NCBI RefSeq assembly: GCF_030450055.1
Contig: NZ_CP118480.1
Coordinates: forward strand, 2,321,415-2,385,414
Source: Gallaecimonas kandeliae
GTDB lineage: Bacteria > Pseudomonadota > Gammaproteobacteria > Enterobacterales > Gallaecimonadaceae
Direction: 5' to 3'
DNA length: 64,000 nucleotides
The notes below the pieces were generated by a model that saw only the letters and a list, made by a program, of their open reading frames with translations, had not been told where the DNA came from and did not search any database. Position 1 is the stretch's first letter. Every line of letters begins with the position of its first letter. This document shows, one piece after another, positions 51,377 through 58,670 of the stretch. Both the position numbers and the translations under genes were made by a program.

Positions 51377-52096
51377 TCACATGCCTGGTCGGTAGCTGCT
51401 GCCGAAGAAGGGCTGGTCTCCCCAGTGGGCGCAGGTGACAAAGTCCAGTTCATTGGTCTTGGCGAGCTTCTCGATGCGGCCCAAGCCGATGGCCAAGCGC
51501 CGCATTTCACCGCCTGCGCTCTTGCGGAGTTGGTCGAGCAGGTCCGGGTCAACCTGGATGCCGTCTTCCAGCAGCGTCTCGGCCATGATCATCACGTCTT
51601 CGAGGTCTGCCGGGCGGAACTCGGCCCACTCGGAGATGCGGTTGTAGAACTGCTTGCGGCTGCTGATACGGCGGGCGATCTGGTCCATGCCGATAAGCAC
51701 TACCGGCACTTCGGTGGCGTCGTAGATGTCGCGCACCGTCTCCAGCATGCGCACGTCGCGCATGAGGTGGTCTGCCTCGTCGATGAACAGGGAGCGCTCG
51801 TGCATGCTCATCTGCTCGATGATGTGATCCACCATCCTGGACACCCTGGGCATGGGATCGGCACCCAGTTCGTCCATGATGCGGCTCAGGAGGCTGGTGG
51901 CGCTGTCGGTGGCTCGGGCCACCACATAGATGCCGTTCACCTGGTTAAAGAGGTGGGTAACGGCGGTGGTTTTGCCGAGGCCGGTGGAGCCATGGATCAG
52001 GCCGATACCGGGGACACCGTAGGAACGGCCAGCCAGGGAGTCGAAGACATCCTGGGTGGCGATGACATTTTTCACTGGCGCTATGGCTTCTTTCAT
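51377..52096 (-). CDS. Transposition ATPase B (MuB-like AAA+)
   Basis: 239 residues. Walker A HGSTGLGKTT near 37-44, Walker B SLFIDEADHL near 103-112, sensor-like VPVVLIGMD. MuB binds target DNA, delivers it to the transposase and gives target immunity. It is shorter than Mu MuB (312) and lacks its N-terminal helix-turn-helix, as in B3-type phages, and is close to TnsC/IstB ATPases. Confidence 0.88.
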   Translation of the reverse strand: MKEAIAPVKNVIATQDVFDSLAGRSYGVPGIGLIHGSTGLGKTTAVTHLFNQVNGIYVVARATDSATSLLSRIMDELGADPMPRVSRMVDHIIEQMSMHERSLFIDEADHLMRDVRMLETVRDIYDATEVPVVLIGMDQIARRISSRKQFYNRISEWAEFRPADLEDVMIMAETLLEDGIQVDPDLLDQLRKSAGGEMRRLAIGLGRIEKLAKTNELDFVTCAHWGDQPFFGSSYRPGM

Positions 52097-52168
52097 GTTT
52101 TTCTCCTTGAGCTTGTGAGGGCACCTTGGTGCCTTTACTGGTGGGCGCTGAGCCCTATGGCGGCCGGC

Positions 52169-54364
52169 TTATCCATTGCCCTGGTGCCGGCCCGCCATAA
52201 TCTTTTCCACTTCCTTGGCACCGAACTGGTTGCCCTTCTTGTACTGGTCCAGGAATGCCTCTTCTTTCGGCGTAAGCGTCCTGTGCAGACTTTCTCGGGC
52301 CAGGTGCCTTGCCTTGTCGTGTTCATTGCGCAGAAGCAGGCCTTGCTGCTGATGCAATTCCTCCTGCCGCTTCTGGAAGGCTTCGCGCTTGGCGGCCAAG
52401 TGCTCCAGCTCGGCATCGGAAAACTGGTTGCTGAGGGGGTTCTTGATGCGGTCAGCCGCGCCGGACAGCGCCTGGATGGCCTCGTTGCCGTGGTCTTGGG
52501 TGGGTTTGGGCATGGCCACCAATTGCTTGGCCTGCTCGGTGAACTGGTCCACCAAGTCCTTGTGCAGTTCGTCCACGCCAAAGGTCTTGGCCAGGTCCTG
52601 CATCTGGCGGCGGAAGCCACGCAGGGATTTGGCCTCTTCGCGCTTCTTGGTGCGGTAAGCGTCGGGGCTGATCTCCCGGCCCAGCATGTCGGCGTCTACC
52701 GCCTCGACGCGGTGGGTCCAGTCTCCTTCGCGGTAGATGAAGGCCCGGCCCACGTCTGAGGGATCCAGGAAGACGGTGACCTTCTTGGCCTTCCATTCGT
52801 GCTCCAACAGCTCAGGCGCGGTGTAACGCAGGCCGCCAACCTTGACGAAGCCCTTGAGCACCACGGCGGTGCCGGCGTGGTTGAGCAGGATGTCCAGTGC
52901 TTCGGCGTCGTTGACCATGCGCGGTTGGTAATGGCAGCCCTGGTACACCTCGAAGGGGGTCCTGCCGTTAAGGCCGTCATGGGCGCGGCGGTGGTAGAAC
53001 GCCTCCACCCAGTTGTCGAGGAACTGTTGCAGCTCGTCCCTGGTGAGGCGCAGCTCAAAACCTTCACGCTCGGCTTCCGGCTTGCGCTTTTCAGCCAGTC
53101 GCTTGGCGAACTCCTTGCAAGCTTCGATGACTTCGCGGTCAGCCACGTTGTGGCCGATGAAGCCCGGCAGCAGTTCGATAAGGTCGTGGCTTAGCGTCCT
53201 GAAAAAGCGCTCGATGAAGGGCTTTTCCCAACCGCTGTAAGGTGCGGCCCGGCTCACTTCCAACCCCAACAACGAACAGATGCTGGTGGTGCGGGTTGAG
53301 ACGTAGTCAGAGCCGTTGTCGGTGCGGATCAGGCCGCCTTCGTTGACGGTTCCCCAGCTGAGCAGCGTCTTGCGCAGCAGCAGGCAGATCCCCTCCGAGT
53401 TGGAGGTGGGTGACACCAGCAGCTTGACGCGACGGGTATAGCAGTCGATCACGGCAATGATGCTGTGGCGCCCTTCCTTGAGCATGGCGTCCACCGGGGT
53501 GGAGTCGAACTCCCAAACGTCATTGGGAGCCGCCATCCAGGGGTACATCCTCTCGACGGCTGTGCGGTACTTGTTATTGAAGCCTTTGGGGTTGGTGGTA
53601 AAGGTGAAGGCCACCTTGTTGGCATCGATCCAGGTCACCAACCAACGGCGGATACTGGATGGGCTGGGGATCTCCCAGGGCAAGCCCTGCTTGTTGACGT
53701 AGACCTCCAACAGGCTGTGCAACTGGCGCCACTTGTTGGCCAAGTGGGGCTTGCTGGTGACCAGTGCCTTGAGGAAGTCCGCCATTTCAGGGACGGCTTC
53801 AACCTTGTGCTGCTTGTCCGCCTTGTAGCGGCCAGCCAGAGCTGCCGGGCCTTCCTTCTCCAGCGTGGTCTGCCAGCGGCGGACGCTCATGAAGGAAACG
53901 GAACCTACCGTTTTATAGATCCAGGAAGGCAGCTCCAGTTCGTGCTTGTTGTAAGCCTCGCAAAACGCCTTCTGGCCACTGACCAGTTGCCGCAATTCCT
54001 CATAGGGAGCGCAGAAGGTCGAAGCAGCCTGCACTATCAACATGCGAGCTTCGGCACGGCGGCGTGGTACTTCATCCAGCAAGGCCAGCTTTTGAAGGCT
54101 CTTGCCTTTGTCAGCACTGGTGCCGGCTACCTGGGCCATCATCCGGCCGGCAACGGCACCGGCAGAAGTAGCCTTTGCCACTTCTTCCCTTGCGAGCTTC
54201 TGGCGCCATTCGCCCGGAAGGCAGGCCAATAGGAACTCGAAGCCCTTTCCCTTTTCCTTTTTGCGGCGTTCCCAGTCCTCAACATCTGCCCGCTTGCGGA
54301 CAGCGCGCTCGGTAACACCGGCAGCCTTTGCAATTTCCTGCGCTGTGAGCCAATCCTTGCTCAT
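52169..54364 (-). CDS. DDE transposase A (MuA-like)
   Basis: 731 residues from ATG 54364, which overlaps the Ner-like stop by ATGA. N-terminal Mu-type DNA-binding helix-turn-helix (KDWLTAQEIAKAAGVTERAV); catalytic triad D287 (WEFDSTPVD), D349 (IRTDNGSDY) and E385 (KPFIERFF); C-terminal Mu transposase domain and a helical tail that should contact B and ClpX. It joins the TG/CA ends to target with 5-bp duplications, as seen at the flanks. Confidence 0.93.
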   Translation of the reverse strand: MSKDWLTAQEIAKAAGVTERAVRKRADVEDWERRKKEKGKGFEFLLACLPGEWRQKLAREEVAKATSAGAVAGRMMAQVAGTSADKGKSLQKLALLDEVPRRRAEARMLIVQAASTFCAPYEELRQLVSGQKAFCEAYNKHELELPSWIYKTVGSVSFMSVRRWQTTLEKEGPAALAGRYKADKQHKVEAVPEMADFLKALVTSKPHLANKWRQLHSLLEVYVNKQGLPWEIPSPSSIRRWLVTWIDANKVAFTFTTNPKGFNNKYRTAVERMYPWMAAPNDVWEFDSTPVDAMLKEGRHSIIAVIDCYTRRVKLLVSPTSNSEGICLLLRKTLLSWGTVNEGGLIRTDNGSDYVSTRTTSICSLLGLEVSRAAPYSGWEKPFIERFFRTLSHDLIELLPGFIGHNVADREVIEACKEFAKRLAEKRKPEAEREGFELRLTRDELQQFLDNWVEAFYHRRAHDGLNGRTPFEVYQGCHYQPRMVNDAEALDILLNHAGTAVVLKGFVKVGGLRYTAPELLEHEWKAKKVTVFLDPSDVGRAFIYREGDWTHRVEAVDADMLGREISPDAYRTKKREEAKSLRGFRRQMQDLAKTFGVDELHKDLVDQFTEQAKQLVAMPKPTQDHGNEAIQALSGAADRIKNPLSNQFSDAELEHLAAKREAFQKRQEELHQQQGLLLRNEHDKARHLARESLHRTLTPKEEAFLDQYKKGNQFGAKEVEKIMAGRHQGNG

Positions 54365-54585
54365 TTGGGCCTCCTGGAAACACGGACGCCCAAGGTGCGC
54401 GAGAGATCGGCCATGATTTGCTGGGCCATCTTCCGCTTGGGATAGCGGTTTTGGTCTGGCGCAAACCACTGGATGCACTTCTGGACGGTTCGAGGGTTGT
54501 AGCCATGCTCCAGCGCCCAGGAGCAGCAGCTGTAGCCCTTGGCCATCAGTGCTGCGTGTATGTGCCTTGCGCTTTGTATCTTCAT
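54361..54585 (-). CDS. Ner-like early negative regulator
   Basis: 74 residues, as Mu Ner (75). ARHIHAALMAKGYSCCSWAL then EHGYNPRTVQKCIQWF forms a helix-turn-helix related to Ner/Nlp. First gene of the leftward early operon, directly before A, as in Mu. It should repress both early and repressor promoters. Sequence similarity to Ner is modest, so function is inferred partly from position. Confidence 0.72.
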   Translation of the reverse strand: MKIQSARHIHAALMAKGYSCCSWALEHGYNPRTVQKCIQWFAPDQNRYPKRKMAQQIMADLSRTLGVRVSRRPK

Positions 54586-54796
54586 GAATTGCTACCGTGA
54601 TAACATTGTTAGAACGTTCGCGAGGCGAACGTATATTCGCGATTCAACTTGTTACGCACTGCGTAACTTTTTAAAGCCTATAGCGTAGAAAGTTCCGTTT
54701 CAACAACTTTCTACGGTTCCGGTTCATGTTTTTACGCACTGAAATGCAGAAATCTGCCAACTCATTGATGCAAAAAGAGAAAATCAGGAAACGGAA
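54586..54796. promoter_or_regulatory. Divergent lysis-lysogeny control region with multiple operators
   Basis: 211 bp between the Ner-like gene and the repressor. Three strong symmetric elements: ACGTTCG cgagg CGAACGT (54614-54632); GTTACGCA c TGCGTAAC (54651-54667), with a further half-site TTTACGCACTG near 54731; and GTAGAAAGTT / AACTTTCTAC with a 10-bp spacer (54685-54714). A rightward promoter TTGTTA (54649-54654) with TAAAGC 17 bp on would be covered by the second palindrome. These are likely repressor and Ner sites. Confidence 0.7.
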
Positions 54797-55501
54797 ATGA
54801 GGAATGACGGGCCAGTTCTGGATCCGATGACGCTTGAGCAAATCGGATCCTTCCCAAAGCGTTTACAGGAAGTAATAGGAACTGCCAGTTACCGGGATTT
54901 TGGTGACAGGATCGGTGTCAGCGAAGGCACTGTGCGTAATATGTTGAAGGGAGGCAGCCCCAAGCTTGAGACGCTGGTGGCTATCGCCAGAGAGGGCGGC
55001 ATTTCCCTGGATGAGCTGATCCTTGGCACTAAAGGGAATGCAGCTGGCACTGCTGCTGCGGTAGCGGTGCGCGAATTCGACGAAGAGTATGTGTTGGTAC
55101 CCGGTTACCACGTTTCGGTGAGCGCTGGGCACGGCGCCATAAACGGCGATGAGCCGGTGAAGCGCCACCTGGCCTTCCGCCGCAAGTGGCTGAGCTTTAA
55201 GAAGCTTGGCGGGGCAAATTTAGCCGTGGTCTTTGCCAAGGGTGACTCCATGGAGCCCACCATCAATGACAACGACAGCCTGCTGGTGAACCTGGACAGC
55301 ACGAAGCCCCTTGATGGCAAGATCTTCGTGGTAAGGCTGGGAGACGAACTCTATGCAAAGCGCATCCAGATCCGCTGGGACGGTGCCATAGAGCTGATTT
55401 CCGACAACAAGGAATATCGCCCTCAGACAGTGCCGGCAGCAGAGCTTGAGCAACTCCATATCGTCGGTCAGGTGGCGTGGATAGGAAAGGACATCAGCTA
55501 A
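54797..55501 (+). CDS. LexA-like phage repressor (XRE helix-turn-helix + S24 peptidase)
   Basis: 234 residues: helix-turn-helix at about 30-55 (YRDFGDRIGVSEGTVRNML), then an S24 autoprotease domain with cleavage-type A110-G111 (VSAGHG), catalytic Ser151 (KGDSMEP) and Lys188 (LYAKRI). It should hold the prophage silent and cut itself when RecA filaments form, so induction by DNA damage is likely; Mu's own repressor is not of this type. Transcribed opposite to the early genes. Confidence 0.92.
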   Translation: MRNDGPVLDPMTLEQIGSFPKRLQEVIGTASYRDFGDRIGVSEGTVRNMLKGGSPKLETLVAIAREGGISLDELILGTKGNAAGTAAAVAVREFDEEYVLVPGYHVSVSAGHGAINGDEPVKRHLAFRRKWLSFKKLGGANLAVVFAKGDSMEPTINDNDSLLVNLDSTKPLDGKIFVVRLGDELYAKRIQIRWDGAIELISDNKEYRPQTVPAAELEQLHIVGQVAWIGKDIS

Positions 55502-55725
55502 AGTCGTAAACGGCATTTATAGCCGTTTTCAGCAGGCTTCACGGTTCCGGTGCCGTTTATCAGTTCTAACGGCACCGCCAGCACCTCCCCCACCCGATAA
55601 CCAAAACCCACGATTTGTTCCGTTTCCGGCCTCATCACCAGCAGCCCAAGCCCCATAAGGCCTCCCGCGAATTTCCGCCAATTTTCACCTATTCCCGTAT
55701 TAATCAATCTCTATGACTGGTTACA
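55502..55725. other. Prophage left-end (attL-type) noncoding segment
   Basis: 224 bp from the repressor stop to the terminal CA. It has a repressor-terminator hairpin AAACGGC / GCCGTTT + TTTT at 55508-55529, an inverted repeat CGGTGCCGTT / AACGGCACCG at 55548-55577, and GTTCCGTTTC and ACGGTTCCGGT, each of which also occurs in the early control region (54692 and 54713). These repeats are candidate transposase and enhancer sites. An open frame on the minus strand (69 codons) is not believed. Confidence 0.6.
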
Positions 55726-55730
55726 CCAGA
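55726..55730. repeat. Target-site duplication CCAGA, right copy
   Basis: Same 5 bp as at 21273-21277, immediately after the terminal CA of the prophage. Confidence 0.85.
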
Positions 55731-55806
55731 ACCGGGCCGCCCTGTTCAAGGACCGAGCAGCTTGCCCAAAAGGCAAGCAGTCAGGCACTTAGGTCGGCAT
55801 TGGGTG

Positions 55807-55835
55807 TTGACAGCCCCAGGGGGCGTGGATAAGAT
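55807..55835 (+). promoter_or_regulatory. Strong promoter of the tRNA-Asn cluster
   Basis: TTGACA (55807-55812) and TAAGAT (55830-55835) separated by 17 bp, with transcription expected near 55842, just before the first tRNA. The consensus -35 and GC-rich discriminator (TCGCCACC) fit a stable-RNA promoter under stringent control. Confidence 0.85.
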
Positions 55836-55848
55836 TCGCCACCGTTGC

Positions 55849-55924
55849 TCCCCCGTAGTTCAGTCGGTAGAACGGCGGACTGTTAATCCGTATGTCACTG
55901 GTTCAAGTCCAGTCGGGGGAGCCA
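55849..55924 (+). tRNA. tRNA-Asn (GTT), copy 1
   Basis: 76 nt with encoded CCA. Acceptor TCCCCCG / CGGGGGA, D-loop AGTTCAGTCGGTAGAAC, anticodon loop CTGTTAA (anticodon GTT at 55882-55884), T-loop GGTTCAAGTCC. Identical to copies 2 and 3. Confidence 0.97.
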
Positions 55925-55982
55925 AAAAAATTCCAACGCCATGAGCCAAAGCTGGTGGCGGGCCGTAAGGCAGACAAGTTAT

Positions 55983-56058
55983 TCCCCCGTAGTTCAGTCG
56001 GTAGAACGGCGGACTGTTAATCCGTATGTCACTGGTTCAAGTCCAGTCGGGGGAGCCA
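55983..56058 (+). tRNA. tRNA-Asn (GTT), copy 2
   Basis: 76 nt, identical to copy 1 including CCA; cotranscribed with it (58 bp apart). Same anticodon loop CTGTTAA. Confidence 0.97.
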
Positions 56059-56105
56059 AACAAGGCTTAAGCGCCAGGAAAGAGAAGCAGCCAAATAAGC
56101 TGCTG

Positions 56106-56148
56106 TCACCGACCTAGGCGGCCCCGTCAACTCCAGTCGGGGGAGCCA
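56106..56148 (+). pseudogene. tRNA-Asn 3' remnant
   Basis: The last 17 nt, TCCAGTCGGGGGAGCCA (56132-56148), are exactly the 3' end of tRNA-Asn, but what precedes is GTCACCGACCTAGGCGGCCC, not a tRNA body. A related decayed copy lies at 56326-56369. Probably a relic of unequal recombination within the cluster. Confidence 0.6.
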
Positions 56149-56188
56149 AATCACCGCCCAGGCGGTTCGCGCAAGCGAGACAATTTAT

Positions 56189-56264
56189 TCCCCCGTAGTT
56201 CAGTCGGTAGAACGGCGGACTGTTAATCCGTATGTCACTGGTTCAAGTCCAGTCGGGGGAGCCA
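56189..56264 (+). tRNA. tRNA-Asn (GTT), copy 3
   Basis: 76 nt, identical to copies 1 and 2. Followed by a rho-independent terminator that ends the cluster transcript. Confidence 0.97.
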
Positions 56265-56269
56265 ACACT

Positions 56270-56302
56270 AAGGGTCTGCAACTGCAGGCCCTTTTCTTTT
56301 TC
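56270..56302 (+). terminator. Terminator of the tRNA-Asn transcript
   Basis: AAGGGTCTGCA ac TGCAGGCCCTT stem followed by TTCTTTTT, 6 bp after the third tRNA. Confidence 0.85.
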
Positions 56303-56325
56303 CAGGCCCGCCTAAGCGTGCCCAT

Positions 56326-56369
56326 GTCACTGACCTCGGCGGCCCCGTCCAAGTTCAGCCTGGGAACCA
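56326..56369 (+). pseudogene. Second decayed tRNA-like 3' remnant
   Basis: GTCACTGACCTCGGCGGCCC followed by a degenerate TTCAGCCTGGGAACCA; it aligns along its length with the remnant at 56106-56148 and ends in CCA. It is again followed by a terminator-like hairpin, so an entire tRNA-plus-terminator unit seems to have been duplicated and decayed. Confidence 0.5.
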
Positions 56370-56377
56370 ACAACATA

Positions 56378-56410
56378 GAGAAGGGATCCGCAAGGGTCCC
56401 TCTCTTTTAC
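56378..56410 (+). terminator. Terminator-like hairpin after the second remnant
   Basis: GAGAAGGGATCC gcaa GGGTCCCTCTC with one mismatch region, followed by TTTTA. Position mirrors the true tRNA terminator. Confidence 0.6.
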
Positions 56411-56744
56411 CTATCCCAGATCTTGTCCAGAGTCGGTGCCATCCTTGGTGGTTCCTTCCAACTCGACCTTCCAGGGCCTCGCGCTAAGCCCCGTCTGGCA
56501 ACGCCTGGCCCTTTGGGCTCAGCCAAGCTTCCGGTTTCCTTTCCCCCGCCTAAGGCATCCAGGCCCGCTATATAGTGGGGCCGCTCACAAAGCGGAGGTC
56601 ATTTTTTGCCCAAAAAGAGCGCTTTCATTATGATAAGCGCCCTTTACCAGGCCCGGGCAGGGAGGCAGGTAAAGGCGTCAATTGGCGCTGGGCGGCTTTA
56701 TCTTTCTGGTTTATGTTGAAGTAACGGGAGAGGAAACCATCACG
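56411..56744. other. Intergenic region before the csrD-like gene
   Basis: 334 bp without a convincing gene. It contains a TATAGT -10-like box near 56570 and an imperfect 22-bp palindrome with GCGCTT / AAGCGC arms at 56619-56640, possible promoter and operator for the csrD-like gene. Confidence 0.5.
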
Positions 56745-58616
56745 ATGAAATTGAGTGCCAAACTCACCAGGACAGGGATAGCGGTCGCGCTGGTTCTCTG
56801 CCTTTCGCTGATGCTGGTCAGCCTGCAAGGCATCAGGGCTGGCATCACCGAACAACGCTTGCAGGCCGAAAGCTATGCCCGGACCTGGCTGCAAGCCGAA
56901 AACATGCCGGCCCCCCGCGACTGGCTGCAATGGCAGCGCAGTGGCCAGCCAGGCGAGGCCCAGCCGCCCAGGCAATCCCCTTTGATGGCTCCCCTGCTGG
57001 CCAAGGTGCTGGACGCCTCTCCCCTACAGATCCACCAAGGTGAGCAACGGCTCAGCCTCCGATTGGACACATCCCCCTTCGTCACCCAGTTGCAATGGCA
57101 GTGGTCGGCAGAGCTGCTGGTGCTGCTGGCCCTGCTGGCGCAGTACCTGATCATGGGCACCAGGGTCAACCGCCAGCTCGGCAAGCTGAGCCAGACCCTG
57201 AGCCGCTACCTGGACCACCTGCTGGAGGCCGAAGAACTGCCCGACAGCCTGCCCCAGGAGGAATTCAACGGTACCCTGGCCGCCATAGGGGAGGCCCGCT
57301 CCCGGTTGCTGCAACAGGCCCACGAGCAACAGCGGCTGATCAAGGCCCTGAGCCTGCAGGCCATCAGCGATCCCCTGACCGGCCTGCCCAACAGGCGCGC
57401 CCTCTACGATCACCTGGGCAAACTGCTGGAAGCCGACACCCCCACCGGCCTGTTGCTGGTCAGGGCCAGCTCCCTCAAGGCCATCAACGACGACGATGGC
57501 TACCAGGCTGGTGACGACTACCTCAAGGGCATAGGCGAGATATTGAAGCGCCAGCAGAGCCCCAAGATGCCCATCAAGGCCTTCCGCCTCTCCGGCAGCG
57601 ACTTCCTGCTGCTGCTGAGCCCAGCCGAGCTGGGCCAGCTCAGTGAACTGGCCAAGCAGCTGATGGCCGAGTTGATGTCCCTGCGTACCCTCGCCCACGA
57701 ACATCAGCCCGCCTACCTGGGTGCCGTGCTGGTGCGGGACGGCGCCGTCGGGCCCGCCCTGGCCCAGGCCGACAACGCCCTCTCCCTGGCCATGGCCCAG
57801 GGCCAGCCGGGCTGGCACCTGGATACCGGCCTCGGTCTCCACAAGGAGTTGGAACAGCGCACCCAGCACGAATGGCGTGAGCACCTGCTCTATCTGCTCA
57901 GCGACCGCGGCCTGGCCCTGATGGCACAGCCGGTGCAAGGCATCAACCGCAACCAGGTGCACTACACCGAGATCCTGGCCCGCTGCTTCGACAGGGACGG
58001 CCGGGTACTGCCCACCGCCACCGTCATGGCCATGGCCGAGCGCCTGGGCCTTATCCAGCAGCTGGACAAGCTGGTACTGGACAAGGCAATCAAGGAACTG
58101 GTCGGCAAGCCTCTGGGCCACAGCCTCTACGCCATCAACCTCAACGCCCTGACGGTCCAGGATCCCCACTTCGTGATCTGGCTGGAGCGGCGCCTGATGG
58201 CCCACCCTGAGCTGGCCCGCCACCTGGTGTTCGAGGTGCCGGAAGCCGGCCTGGTGCGCCAAGTCGGTGCCAGCCAGCGCTTTATCGAGCTCATCCACAA
58301 GATGGCGTGTCGCATCACCATAGAGCGCTTCGGCACCGGCCTCGGCGCCATCCGCTTCTTCCGGGCCCTCAAGCCCGACTTCGTCAAGGTGGATGCGGCC
58401 CTGTCCCGCGCCATAGACCAGGACAGCGACGGCCAGTATTACCTGCGCATCCTGGTGGACATAGCCCACCGCCTGGGGGTCAAGGTGCTGGCCGAGAACG
58501 TGGAGAACTCCGAAGAAAGGATGGTGCTGACCGAGCTGCGCCTGGACGGCCTCCAAGGTTACTACCTGGCAAGGCCGGTGCCCTTCGGCCCCACTGCCCT
58601 GACCCTGAGCACCTGA
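56745..58616 (+). CDS. CsrD-like degenerate GGDEF/EAL membrane protein
   Basis: 623 residues from ATG 56745 (GGAGAGGAAA upstream; the frame is open 63 bp further). Two membrane helices (about 8-30 and 118-137), a coiled HAMP-like segment, then a GGDEF domain whose motif reads SGSDF and an EAL domain whose motif reads EIL, so neither cyclic-di-GMP synthesis nor hydrolysis is expected. Size and degeneracy match E. coli CsrD/Vibrio MshH, which trigger RNase E turnover of CsrB/C small RNAs. Followed by a strong terminator. Confidence 0.72.
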   Translation: MKLSAKLTRTGIAVALVLCLSLMLVSLQGIRAGITEQRLQAESYARTWLQAENMPAPRDWLQWQRSGQPGEAQPPRQSPLMAPLLAKVLDASPLQIHQGEQRLSLRLDTSPFVTQLQWQWSAELLVLLALLAQYLIMGTRVNRQLGKLSQTLSRYLDHLLEAEELPDSLPQEEFNGTLAAIGEARSRLLQQAHEQQRLIKALSLQAISDPLTGLPNRRALYDHLGKLLEADTPTGLLLVRASSLKAINDDDGYQAGDDYLKGIGEILKRQQSPKMPIKAFRLSGSDFLLLLSPAELGQLSELAKQLMAELMSLRTLAHEHQPAYLGAVLVRDGAVGPALAQADNALSLAMAQGQPGWHLDTGLGLHKELEQRTQHEWREHLLYLLSDRGLALMAQPVQGINRNQVHYTEILARCFDRDGRVLPTATVMAMAERLGLIQQLDKLVLDKAIKELVGKPLGHSLYAINLNALTVQDPHFVIWLERRLMAHPELARHLVFEVPEAGLVRQVGASQRFIELIHKMACRITIERFGTGLGAIRFFRALKPDFVKVDAALSRAIDQDSDGQYYLRILVDIAHRLGVKVLAENVENSEERMVLTELRLDGLQGYYLARPVPFGPTALTLST

Positions 58617-58635
58617 TAGCGCCAGTCGCAGCCAC

Positions 58636-58664
58636 AAAAAAGCCGCCCATAGAGGCGGCTTTTT
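58636..58664. terminator. Bidirectional terminator
   Basis: AAAAAAGCCGCC catag(a) GGCGGCTTTTT between the csrD-like gene and the convergent EamA gene. Confidence 0.88.
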
Positions 58665-58670
58665 CGCAGC

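Larger units (their letters stand above)
21278..55725 (-). mobile_element. Mu-type transposable prophage with lambda-like tail (34.4 kb)
   Basis: Both termini are TG...CA, starting TGTAGCC (left) and inverted TGTAACC (right), and about 18 of the first 30 positions agree, including TTGANTAAT at positions 19-27 of each. A CCAGA duplication flanks it. Gene order from the right: repressor, Ner-like, A transposase, B ATPase, early genes with GemA, Mor, lysis, terminases, portal, F, G, protease/scaffold, capsid, siphovirus tail, cargo. All core reading frames look intact, so it may be inducible. Mu-type early and head genes with a flexible-tail module resemble the B3/D3112 group. Strand given is that of the structural genes. 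Confidence 0.93.

Noticed and set aside
54664..54796. Possible tyrosine-integrase or tRNA-targeted integration of the prophage
   Set aside because: The prophage has a DDE transposase and resolved TG/CA ends about 125 bp short of the tRNA genes; proximity to tRNA-Asn looks coincidental.
55498..55707. 69-codon open frame on the minus strand beyond the repressor
   Set aside because: No ribosome site, covers the inverted repeats expected at the phage left end, and stops within 18 bp of the terminus region; more likely a chance frame in the transposase-binding segment.
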